Source: Cellulomonas fulva
GTDB lineage: Bacteria > Actinomycetota > Actinomycetes > Actinomycetales > Cellulomonadaceae
NCBI RefSeq assembly: GCF_018531375.1
Contig: NZ_JAHBOH010000001.1
Span: 2,046,001 to 2,110,000, forward strand
Direction: 5' to 3'
Length of the DNA stretch: 64,000 nt
Under the pieces are notes generated by a model. The model did not search any database, was not told the origin of the DNA, and saw only the letters and a program-made list of their open reading frames with translations. Positions 33,295-40,727 of the stretch are shown here, one piece after another. Made by a program: the position numbers and the translations under genes. The stretch's first letter is position 1, and each line of letters opens with the position of its first letter.

Positions 33295-33630
33295 GTGCGG
33301 CTCACGACGCTGCTCGACGCTCATCAGGGCGGATCTGCCCTCGCGCGCAGCACCGAGACCACCGACGACCGACGGACGTTCGACGAGCTCGTCGCCGACC
33401 TCATGCCGTGCCGGAACAACGACCCGGAGCTCTGGTTCGCCGAGCAGACCGCGCAGGTCGAGCAGGCGAAGGCCCTCTGCCGCGAGTGCCCGCTCATGGC
33501 CGGCTGCCTCGCGGGCGCGCTCGAGCGGCAGGAGCCGTGGGGCGTGTGGGGCGGCGAGGTCTTCATCGGCGGCGTGGTCGTCCCCACCAAGCGTGGCCGG
33601 GGTCGTCCGCGCAAGCACCCGGTCGTCTGA
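33295..33630 (+). CDS. whiB7: WhiB7 transcriptional activator of intrinsic antibiotic resistance
   Basis: This 111-aa Fe-S protein has four cluster cysteines (MPCRNND, then ALCRECPLMAGC), the sigma-A-contacting turn GVWGGE, and a C-terminal AT-hook (RGRGRPRKHP), the hallmark of WhiB7. It activates efflux, ribosome-protection and drug-modifying genes when translation is inhibited. Start is GTG 33295 after AGGAGGACATC. Control by a leader ORF and attenuator is visible upstream. The position after uvrD2 matches Rv3197A. Confidence 0.95.
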   Translation: MRLTTLLDAHQGGSALARSTETTDDRRTFDELVADLMPCRNNDPELWFAEQTAQVEQAKALCRECPLMAGCLAGALERQEPWGVWGGEVFIGGVVVPTKRGRGRPRKHPVV

Positions 33631-33648
33631 CCGGTCCACCCGGACCGG
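33631..33648. terminator. Weak hairpin after whiB7
   Basis: CCGGTCC (33631-33637) pairs with GGACCGG (33642-33648) directly after the whiB7 stop, 5 bases from the convergent ThiF-like gene. The stem is only 7 bp. Confidence 0.35.
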
Positions 33649-33652
33649 GCGC

Positions 33653-34774
33653 TCAGGCCGGCAGCCCCGAGGGCTGCGCGGCCGCAGGACGCAGGGCGGC
33701 GCACCCGCACGACGGGTGCGCCGCCCATCGTCGTTCGTGGGGCCGCGCGTCGGGGAGCGCGATCTCGAGCGTCGTACCGCGCAGGGGGCGGTACGGACGC
33801 GTCGGCGTCGCGCCCCTGACGTCGTCGGCGCTCGCGGCAGGGGTGATCGCGTCGAGCGCGGCGAGGGCCGCCGACCCGGCGATCCCGGCGGCGACCGCCG
33901 CGACCGCGTGCGGCTCCGCCGGCGGCGCGACCTCGCCCGTCGGCGGTCGCCCGGCGGGTCCCGCTGCGGCCAGCGCGGTCGCCACCGCCGGCCAGTGCGG
34001 GTCGGCGTCGGTCCGGTGCAGGTCGAGGCACCGGGCGCACGGTCCGTCACCGGGGACGACGAGCGGGCCGACGACCGTGTCGGCCTCCCGGACGAGGACG
34101 AGCAGATGGGGCGTGCCCACGCTGAGGAGGGCGGCGGTGATCGTCGGGTCGAGCGCACGCTCGGCGACCACGACGAGGAGGTCCACGCGCGCGCCCTCGT
34201 CCCCTTCGAGGACGGGCGCGGCAGCGACCTCGGGCGCGATCTCGGCGACCAGGCGCGCGGCCACCTCGGCGCGCGTCCCGCCCACGTCCGCCCAGCGGTA
34301 GCCGCTGGGCCCGATGTCGGAGGAGCGCACCGGCCGGGCGTCCTCGAGGCGCAGCACGCCGACGCCGCCCGCGGCGAGCACGCCGGCGACCCCGAGGCCC
34401 GTCGGGCCCAGCCCGACCACGCCCACCGCGCGGCGTGCGCGGGCGGCGACGACGGCCGTGCCGTCACCGTCGGGCAGGATCAGCCCGAGCACCGCGGCGT
34501 CGGCCTCGCGGGGGCCGGTCAGGGCGCGCGACCGGTCGCGCGGTTCGAGCAGCCGCGCCTCGTCGAGATCCTTGATCAGCGCGGAGAGCCGTGTCGGGGA
34601 GAGCCGGTCGTCCCCGGCCAGCGCCCCCAACGAGACGCCCGGGGGCAGCGCGAGCAGCGCCGCGACCTCGTCGTCCGTCAGGTCGGTGACGCGCACCGCC
34701 CACCGGGGATCGGTCCCGACCTGGACCTCGCCCGGCCCGCGGGGCAGGACCCGCAACCCTCTCCGCAGCCTCAC
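33653..34774 (-). CDS. ThiF/E1-like adenylyltransferase fold protein
   Basis: This 373-aa protein has a ~100-residue N-terminal domain (winged-helix-like), then a Rossmann E1 core (VGVVGLGPTGLGVAGVLAAGG) and zinc-type cysteines (CARC; later CGC). The layout resembles ThiF-like proteins that bind leader peptides in RiPP (TOMM) pathways, but no precursor or cyclodehydratase gene is nearby. It may be an orphan or have another role. GTG 34774 is chosen because GGAGGTG precedes it. It is convergent with whiB7. Confidence 0.72.
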   Translation of the reverse strand: MRLRRGLRVLPRGPGEVQVGTDPRWAVRVTDLTDDEVAALLALPPGVSLGALAGDDRLSPTRLSALIKDLDEARLLEPRDRSRALTGPREADAAVLGLILPDGDGTAVVAARARRAVGVVGLGPTGLGVAGVLAAGGVGVLRLEDARPVRSSDIGPSGYRWADVGGTRAEVAARLVAEIAPEVAAAPVLEGDEGARVDLLVVVAERALDPTITAALLSVGTPHLLVLVREADTVVGPLVVPGDGPCARCLDLHRTDADPHWPAVATALAAAGPAGRPPTGEVAPPAEPHAVAAVAAGIAGSAALAALDAITPAASADDVRGATPTRPYRPLRGTTLEIALPDARPHERRWAAHPSCGCAALRPAAAQPSGLPA

Positions 34775-34942
34775 GCGCCACCTCCGCCGGTCACCCTGCC
34801 ACCGCACGTCACCCGGCGTGACGGCTCCTCCACAGGCGCGGTCGCCGATGCGGTCAGGGGGGCGGTGCGGCCGGGCCCGGGACGTGCGAAGGGGCGCCGT
34901 CCCTCGTCGGACGACGCCCCTGCGCGGAGCCCTCTGGGGTGC

Positions 34943-35101
34943 TCAGGCCTTGCCGAGGATGCGGTTCAGCTTGGTGCCGCAGACCGGGCAGATGGCCTTG
35001 GCCATCTTGCGGCCGGACTCGGAGACGACGACGTCGCCTTCCGCCTCGCGCTTCTCCTTGCACTTCACGCAGTAGAACTCGCCTGCATACGTCTCGGCCA
35101 T
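34943..35101 (-). CDS. DUF5679 zinc-ribbon small protein
   Basis: This 52-aa protein carries two CxxC knuckles (YCVKCK and ICPVCG) that should bind one zinc, and ends GTKLNRILGKA. It matches the small actinobacterial DUF5679 family of unknown function. AAGGAGG precedes the ATG. It lies between the ThiF-like and YgjP-like genes. Confidence 0.88.
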   Translation of the reverse strand: MAETYAGEFYCVKCKEKREAEGDVVVSESGRKMAKAICPVCGTKLNRILGKA

Positions 35102-35298
35102 GTGGGTCCTCCTTGGGCTGTCCGGTGCACCTGACGGTCGTTGCTCGGCGTCGGTGGCCAGGCAGTGCTGTGACCTGCCCGAGCGCCTACCACAGTAGTG
35201 GCGAACGGCCCTCCGGCGCGGTCAGACGCACCCGGGCGCCCGGGTGTCGCGGTCCAGGTGCCGCCTCGGCGCCGGGCGTGCGCGCTACGGTGCGACCT

Positions 35299-35913
35299 GT
35301 GCAGCCCACGTCCGACCTGTCGCAGGTCGAGGTCCGTCGCTCGCGCCGCCGCGTGCGCACGGTGACCGCGTGGCGCGAGGGCGAGCGCACGGTGGTGGCC
35401 ATCCCGGCGCGGTTCACGCGTGCGCAGGAGACCGAGTGGGTGCGCCGCATGCTCGCGCGGCTGGCCACCCAGGAGCAGCGGCGCAAGCCCTCGGACACCG
35501 AGCTGGCGCGGCGCGCCGCGGAGCTGTCCGCGCGCTACCTGGGCGGACGCGCCGTCCCGACGAGCGTGCGCTGGGCGACCAACCAGGGCCGTCGTTGGGG
35601 GTCGTGCACGCCGTCGGACGGCACGATCCGGATCTCCGACCGGGTGCGCGGCATGCCGCGCTGGGTGCTCGACTACGTGCTCCTGCACGAGCTCGTGCAC
35701 CTGCTGCACGCCGGTCACGGTCCCGAGTTCTGGGCCGAGCTCGACGCCTACCCGCGCACGCAGCGCGCGCGGGGCTTCCTCGAGGGGTACGCGTACCGCG
35801 AGGAGCGCGGCGACGGCCCGCGCGCGGGCGACGACGGGGCGCCCGACGAGCCTGACGAGCACGACGAGCGCGACGGGCGTCCCGACGACGAGCGCGACAC
35901 GCTCGACGACTAG
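35299..35913 (+). CDS. YgjP/DUF45-type zinc metallopeptidase-like protein
   Basis: This 204-aa protein has the metal-binding HELVHLLHAGHGPEFW motif (~131-146) and the NQGRRWGSC stretch typical of the YgjP/WLM group. The final ~40 residues are a low-complexity acidic tail (DEPDEHDERDGRPDDERD). Its peptidase activity is not established. GTG 35299 is the only good start. It is convergent with the DUF2342 gene, 5 bases apart. Confidence 0.85.
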   Translation: MQPTSDLSQVEVRRSRRRVRTVTAWREGERTVVAIPARFTRAQETEWVRRMLARLATQEQRRKPSDTELARRAAELSARYLGGRAVPTSVRWATNQGRRWGSCTPSDGTIRISDRVRGMPRWVLDYVLLHELVHLLHAGHGPEFWAELDAYPRTQRARGFLEGYAYREERGDGPRAGDDGAPDEPDEHDERDGRPDDERDTLDD

Positions 35914-35918
35914 CCGGC

Positions 35919-37379
35919 TCAGTCCTGCGCGGGCGGCTCCTCGCCCAGGATCTCGGCGAGCGCGCGGTCCAGGTCGGCCGAGTCGCCCGCGGCCTGGGCA
36001 CGACGGCTCGCGTACCCCGACGGGTCGTCGAGGTCCTCCGCCGTCGGCATCAGGTCCGGGTGGTCCCACACCGCGTCGCGCGCGGCCTGGCCGCCGTCGC
36101 GCGCGATCTGCGCCCACAGCGCCGCGGCGTCGCGCAGCCGGCGGGGCCGCAGCTCGAGCCCGACGAGGTTGGCGAACGTCTGCTCGGCCGGTCCGCCCGC
36201 GGCGCGGCGCCGGCGGATCATCTCCCGCAGCGCGACCGAGTGCGGCAGGTGCGGGAGCGCGGCCGCGGCGCTGACCTCGTCCACCCACCCCTCCACGAGC
36301 GCGAGCGCGGTCTCGAGCCGCCCGAGAGCCGCCTGCTGCTCCGGGGTCGTGTGGGGCGCGAAGACGCCGCCGGAGAGCGCGCGCTGCAGCTCGGCGGCAT
36401 CGGTCGGGTCGATCGACCCGACGGCTTCCTCGAGCTGCTCGACGTCGATCGCGATGCCGCGGGCGTAGGCGTCCACGGTCGCCAGCAGGTGCGCGCGCAG
36501 CCACGGGACGTGCGTGAACAGCCGGGTCGCCGCCGCCTCGCGCAGCGCGAGGAACAGCCGGACCTCGTCCGTGGGCGCGTCCAGGCCCTCGGCGAAGGCG
36601 TCGACGTTCGCGGCGACGAGCGCCGGCGCCGGGACGTCGAGCAGCGGGAGCCCGATGTCGGTGGTGCCGAAGACGTCGCGCGCCAGCGTGCCCGCCGCCT
36701 GCCCCACCTGCAGACCGAACACGGCCGACCCCAGGCGACGCAGGAGCTGCCCGGGCTCGAGGCCGCCCGGGAGGCCCGGCAGCGCGACGCCGGGAGCAGC
36801 GCCGGACAGCGGGTCGTCGGACAGCGGGTCGCCGGACAGCGGGTCGCCGGACAGCGGGTCGCCGGACAGGCCGCCGAGCTGGGGTCCCAGGGCGTCGACC
36901 AGCGCCGTCGACAGCGAGGAGGCCACCGGCTCCGTGAGGGTGCGCCAGGTCGGGAGCGTCGCCTCGACCCACTCGGCGCGGCTCCACGCACGGGCCGGCG
37001 CCGCCGACGGCGGCAGCTCGGTCGCCGCGTCGAGCCACAGCTCCGCGACGGACAGGGCGTCGAGCACCTGGCGCGTCTGCGTGGGGGTGAGCGACGGGTC
37101 GCCGCCCTGCGCCGCCTGCTGCCGCGCGAGGTCGTGGGCCATGCGCCAGTTCACCGGCTGGTCGTCGCCGCCCGCGAAGAGCTGCTGCACCTGCGCGAGC
37201 ACCTGCTGCATCGCGGCGGGGTCGCTGGGCAGCGTGCCGGCCGGGTCGAGCGCGGACGGGTCGATCCCGCGCGCCCGCATCTCCGCGATCGCCTCGTCGG
37301 CCTGGTCGCCCAGCAGGGCGCGCAGCATCTGCTCCCACGGCGGCTGGTCGGGGTCCGGTACGGGCCTGTCCGACGTCAC
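35919..37379 (-). CDS. DUF2342 'zinc-dependent metalloprotease' family protein
   Basis: This 486-aa protein matches the actinobacterial DUF2342/F420-associated family (Rv3195-like): PPWEQMLRALLG start, VNWRMAHDLARQ, and the core REAAATRLFTHVPWLRAHL. No HExxH zinc motif is present; the usual family site reads REAAHARLF, and the His is replaced by Ala. A low-complexity loop (SGDPL repeats) is encoded by four 15-bp units at 36802-36861. GTG 37379 is the start. Confidence 0.82.
   Translation of the reverse strand: MTSDRPVPDPDQPPWEQMLRALLGDQADEAIAEMRARGIDPSALDPAGTLPSDPAAMQQVLAQVQQLFAGGDDQPVNWRMAHDLARQQAAQGGDPSLTPTQTRQVLDALSVAELWLDAATELPPSAAPARAWSRAEWVEATLPTWRTLTEPVASSLSTALVDALGPQLGGLSGDPLSGDPLSGDPLSDDPLSGAAPGVALPGLPGGLEPGQLLRRLGSAVFGLQVGQAAGTLARDVFGTTDIGLPLLDVPAPALVAANVDAFAEGLDAPTDEVRLFLALREAAATRLFTHVPWLRAHLLATVDAYARGIAIDVEQLEEAVGSIDPTDAAELQRALSGGVFAPHTTPEQQAALGRLETALALVEGWVDEVSAAAALPHLPHSVALREMIRRRRAAGGPAEQTFANLVGLELRPRRLRDAAALWAQIARDGGQAARDAVWDHPDLMPTAEDLDDPSGYASRRAQAAGDSADLDRALAEILGEEPPAQD
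36802..36861 (-). repeat. Four 15-bp tandem repeats in the DUF2342 gene
   Basis: Units of the form CCGGACAGCGGGTCG (one with T in first position) keep the frame and encode SGDPL/SDDPL. A partial fifth copy follows. Confidence 0.8.
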
Positions 37380-37414
37380 GGCGCCTCCTCGGCGATCGGC
37401 TGCTGCTGCACGGT

Positions 37415-37545
37415 ACGACTGCGGGACGACTGCGAACGACTGCGAAACGACTGTGAGACGAAGGCGGACCACTGCGACGATGGGCCGGCTGCGTCCATCG
37501 ACCGTCCATCGACTGTCCATCGACTGTCCGTCGACTGCCCGTCGT
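37415..37545. repeat. Two adjacent ~11-bp tandem arrays
   Basis: In the divergent gap between DUF2342 and the epimerase gene, ACGACTGCG occurs four times at 10-11 bp spacing (37415-37455), then CTGTCCATCGA-like units occur five times at exact 11-bp spacing (37491-37545). The core GTCCATCG also occurs in the 17-bp array at 29 kb. Confidence 0.8.
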
Positions 37546-37580
37546 CGGACCACCGTAACCACGCAGCGGAGGAGCAGGGG

Positions 37581-38624
37581 ATGGCCGACGGTCCGGTTCG
37601 CTCAGGGCGCAGCGTGGCCGCGGCGCCCGACGTGCGCGCGGTGGTCGTCGGGACGGGACCCGTCGCCGCGGCGGTCGCGGCGGCTTGGGCACCCGACGTG
37701 CGCGTGGTCGACGAGACCCCGGCCGTCGACCCGCAGGAGGCGTTGCGCGGGGCCGAGGTCCTCGTGCTCGTCGCGCACCCGGGCGACCTCACGGTGACGG
37801 CGGGGCGGCGCGGCCCCGACGGGCACGCGGCGGCGGTCGCGCACGCGCAGCGGACGCTCGCCGCGGCGCGCGCCGTCGGGGTGCGGCACGTCGTCGTGGT
37901 CACGTCCGCGGTCGTGCACGGTGCGTCCCCGGACCGGCCGACGATCCACGACGACGAGCCGCTGCTCACCGGCCGGCGCGCGGTCGCGGACGGGCTGGTG
38001 GGACACCTCCTGGCGGTGGAGGCGGTGGTGGCCCGGACCGCCCGCCGGCGCACCCCGCTGGTGACCGTCCTCCGCCCGGCCGCGCTGGTGGGTGGCGGCG
38101 TCGACTCGTTCGTCACCCGGCACTTCGAGGCGCCGCGCCTGCTCACGGTGCGGGGCGTGGCGCGCCCGTGGCAGCTGGTGCACGTCGACGACGTGGCCGC
38201 GGCCACGCGCTTCGCGGTCGAGCGCGGTCTCGTCGGACCGCTGACCGTGGGGCCTGCGGACGTCCTGACGCCCGACGAGGTGGCGCGCGCCGCGGGGATG
38301 CGCACCGTCGAGCTCGCCGCGGCGACCGCGTTCGGCACGGCGGAGCGGCTGCACCGCGTCGGCGTGCTGCCGGCGCCGGCCGCCGAGCTCGCGTACGTGG
38401 TCTACCCCTGGACCGTGGCGGCGGACGGGCTCACGGCGGCGGGGTTCGTGCCGCAGCGCTCGAGCGCGGCGGCCCTCGAGGTCCTGCTCGACGGGGTCCG
38501 GGGCCGGCTCGCGCTCGGCGGGCGGCGGGTGGCGACGCGTGACGCCGCCGCGCTCGGCGCCGCCGGGGCGGCGGTCGCGCTGCTGGGCACGGCGGCGATC
38601 TGGCGGCAGGCCCGCCGCCGCTGA
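37581..38624 (+). CDS. NAD-dependent epimerase/dehydratase-like SDR protein with membrane tail
   Basis: This 347-aa protein has a Rossmann start (VRAVVVGTGPVAAAVAAAW), VLRPAALVGGG, and the VDDVAAAT segment typical of extended SDRs. The glycine motif is GTGPVA rather than GxxGxxG, and no YxxxK pair is obvious, so catalysis is doubtful. The last ~25 residues form one hydrophobic helix followed by RQARRR. GGAGG precedes the ATG. The substrate is unknown. Confidence 0.7.
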   Translation: MADGPVRSGRSVAAAPDVRAVVVGTGPVAAAVAAAWAPDVRVVDETPAVDPQEALRGAEVLVLVAHPGDLTVTAGRRGPDGHAAAVAHAQRTLAAARAVGVRHVVVVTSAVVHGASPDRPTIHDDEPLLTGRRAVADGLVGHLLAVEAVVARTARRRTPLVTVLRPAALVGGGVDSFVTRHFEAPRLLTVRGVARPWQLVHVDDVAAATRFAVERGLVGPLTVGPADVLTPDEVARAAGMRTVELAAATAFGTAERLHRVGVLPAPAAELAYVVYPWTVAADGLTAAGFVPQRSSAAALEVLLDGVRGRLALGGRRVATRDAAALGAAGAAVALLGTAAIWRQARRR

Positions 38625-38635
38625 GCGCGGTGGGT

Positions 38636-38698
38636 GGTGCAGGGGGTGCAGGTAGTGCAGGGGGTGCAGGTGGTGCACGCGGTGCAGGTGGTGGAGCG
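38636..38698. repeat. Seven 9-bp tandem repeats
   Basis: Units follow GGTGCAGGG/GGTGCAGGT at 38636, 38645, 38654, 38663, 38672, 38681 and 38690. The array lies between the epimerase stop and the PDZ-protease start. Confidence 0.75.
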
Positions 38699-38748
38699 GA
38701 CCGCCGCCGTGCGCGGTGGGGCACGGCTGCGTGCGGCATGATGCCGAG

Positions 38749-39882
38749 GTGCCTGACGACGTCCAGCCGACCGCCGCACCCGAGCCCGTCGTGCCCGCGC
38801 CCGGCGAGCCGCTGCCCGAGCCCGAGCGCGTCAGCCCCCGTGCGCTCACGCTGTCGGTCGGCATGCTCGCCAGCGCCGTCCTGCTCGGCGTGTGCGCGGT
38901 GCTGCCGGCGCCCTACGCCGTGAGCAGCCCGGGGCCCACCGAGAACGTGCTCGGCGACGTGGACGACGAGCCGCTCATCACGATCAGCGGGGCGAGGACG
39001 TACGACTCCACGGGCGAGCTGCGGCTGACCACGGTCTCGGCCACGGGCGGGCCGGGCTACCCGTCGTCCACGCTCGGCGTCGTCCGGGGCTGGGTCTCGC
39101 CGTGGGCGGTCGTCCAGCCGCGCGAGATCCTGTTCCCGGACCCCGACGAGACGCAGGACCAGATCGACGACCAGAACTCCGCCCAGATGGTGTCCTCGCA
39201 GGAGAACGCGACCGTGGCGGCGCTCACGGAGCTCGGCTACGAGGTCCCGGCGACCCTCGTCGTCGCCGGCACGGTGGAGGGCTCGGGCGCGGACGGCACG
39301 CTCGAGGACGGCGACGTCATCACCGCGATCGACGGGACACCGCTCCCGGACTACCAGAGCCTGGTCGCGACGATGGCGTCCGTCGACGCGGGTGCGGACG
39401 TGCAGGTCACCGTGCACCGGCAGGGCGAGGACGTGGACGTCACGGTCCCGACGACGGCGGGCGACGACGGCGCGGCGCAGATGGGCGTCTACATCGACCC
39501 CGACTTCGACATGCCGGTCGACGTGACGATCCACGCGGGCGACATCGGCGGTCCGAGCGCCGGGACCATGTTCGCGCTCGGGATCATCGACAAGCTCACC
39601 GCGGCGGACGAGGCGGGTGGCCAGGTCATCGCCGGCACGGGCACGATCGACGTGGTGGGCCAGGTGGGACCGATCGGCGGCATCCGGCAGAAGCTCGCGG
39701 GCGCGGAGCGCGACGGGGCGGCGTGGTTCCTGGCGCCGGCGGCCAACTGCGGCGAGGTCGTCGGGCACGTCCCGGACGGCCTGCGCGTGGTCCGCATCTC
39801 GACGCTCGAGGAGGCGCTCGACGACGTGGTCGCGATCGGCAAGGGCGAGGCGGACGGCCTCCCCACCTGCACGGCGTCCTGA
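38749..39882 (+). CDS. PDZ-domain membrane-anchored Lon-type (S16) serine protease
   Basis: This 377-aa protein has one N-terminal membrane segment (LSVGMLASAVLLGVCAVL), a PDZ domain (~165-235, GTLEDGDVITAIDG), and a Lon proteolytic domain with Ser in GGPSAGTMFALG and Lys in GGIRQKLAGAE as the catalytic dyad. It likely cleaves envelope proteins outside the membrane, as in Rv3194c homologues. GTG 38749 is chosen; GTG 38716 is an alternative. Confidence 0.87.
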   Translation: MPDDVQPTAAPEPVVPAPGEPLPEPERVSPRALTLSVGMLASAVLLGVCAVLPAPYAVSSPGPTENVLGDVDDEPLITISGARTYDSTGELRLTTVSATGGPGYPSSTLGVVRGWVSPWAVVQPREILFPDPDETQDQIDDQNSAQMVSSQENATVAALTELGYEVPATLVVAGTVEGSGADGTLEDGDVITAIDGTPLPDYQSLVATMASVDAGADVQVTVHRQGEDVDVTVPTTAGDDGAAQMGVYIDPDFDMPVDVTIHAGDIGGPSAGTMFALGIIDKLTAADEAGGQVIAGTGTIDVVGQVGPIGGIRQKLAGAERDGAAWFLAPAANCGEVVGHVPDGLRVVRISTLEEALDDVVAIGKGEADGLPTCTAS

Positions 39883-39910
39883 CGGACCCGGCGGGCGGCC
39901 ACGCGGGGCT

Positions 39911-40531
39911 CTACTCGAGCGTCGCCCGCAGCGCGGCGACGAGGCCGGGCACCACGTCGCCGCCCTGACCCACCTGGTCGTCGGCGTCGTGCGCGCGGGT
40001 GCGCACCGCGCACCAGGCGGGCCCGTCCCGCAGCACGCCGACCGCGAGGCGCACGTCCTGGCGGTCGGGGTGCGCGAGCAGCCACTGCACGGCCGCGTCG
40101 GGGTCCTGGTCGGGACCGGTCGGCAGGTCGGCCGGCATGGCCTCCTCGGCCTCGGGCGGCAGCACGACGCGCTCCACGGTGACGGCGACACCGTCGACCG
40201 TGGCGGGCCACGACAGGCCGGCCAGGAGCGTCTCGAGGTCGGGCGCCGGCGGGAGGCCCTCCTGCTCGACGGACGTGAGGTGCCAGGCGTGCTCGCGAGC
40301 CGCGGCCAGCGTCTCCGGCGTGAGCTGGTCGGCGAGCCCGGGCTCCGCGGCGAGCGCCGCCTGCGTCCGGACCAGGGCGAACACGCGGACCGGGGCGTCC
40401 CAGCCCGCGGCGGCCACGTGGTGCTCGATCTCGCGCACGGCGTCGGCGAGGGCGGCCCGGGGTGCGTCGTCGGCCGTCGTGCGCGTGTCGGACGAGGGCG
40501 TCGACGGTGGGGTCGGCGGCTGCGGGGTCAC
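39911..40531 (-). CDS. PPA1309-family protein
   Basis: This 206-aa protein matches the small actinobacterial PPA1309 family (VRVFALVRTQAALAAEP and LEGLSWPATVDG-like GLSWPATVDGVAVTVER). It is soluble and acidic, of unknown function. It is convergent with the PDZ protease and divergent from UPF0182, the conserved arrangement in actinobacteria. Start is GTG 40531. Confidence 0.82.
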   Translation of the reverse strand: MTPQPPTPPSTPSSDTRTTADDAPRAALADAVREIEHHVAAAGWDAPVRVFALVRTQAALAAEPGLADQLTPETLAAAREHAWHLTSVEQEGLPPAPDLETLLAGLSWPATVDGVAVTVERVVLPPEAEEAMPADLPTGPDQDPDAAVQWLLAHPDRQDVRLAVGVLRDGPAWCAVRTRAHDADDQVGQGGDVVPGLVAALRATLE

Positions 40532-40727
40532 GCCTCCATGCTCGCACCTCGCGACGGGCTCGTCGGACGGTCCGGTCCGTCACGGTCTCGTGACCCGCCG
40601 TGTGGGAACCTGGGTCCGCACGCGCGCGTTGGCCCTGACAGGGGCGCATCCCGCGCAGCCGAGACCGTTCTTCGTGCCGCACCCTCCGGGTGGGCACGCA
40701 CCCGACGACGACGAGGACGCACGCCAC

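Noticed and set aside
37491..37545. Definite PHO box array
   Set aside because: Match is only about 8 of 11 per unit, the same core appears in a 17-bp array elsewhere, and neither adjacent gene has a phosphate role; kept only as a caution.
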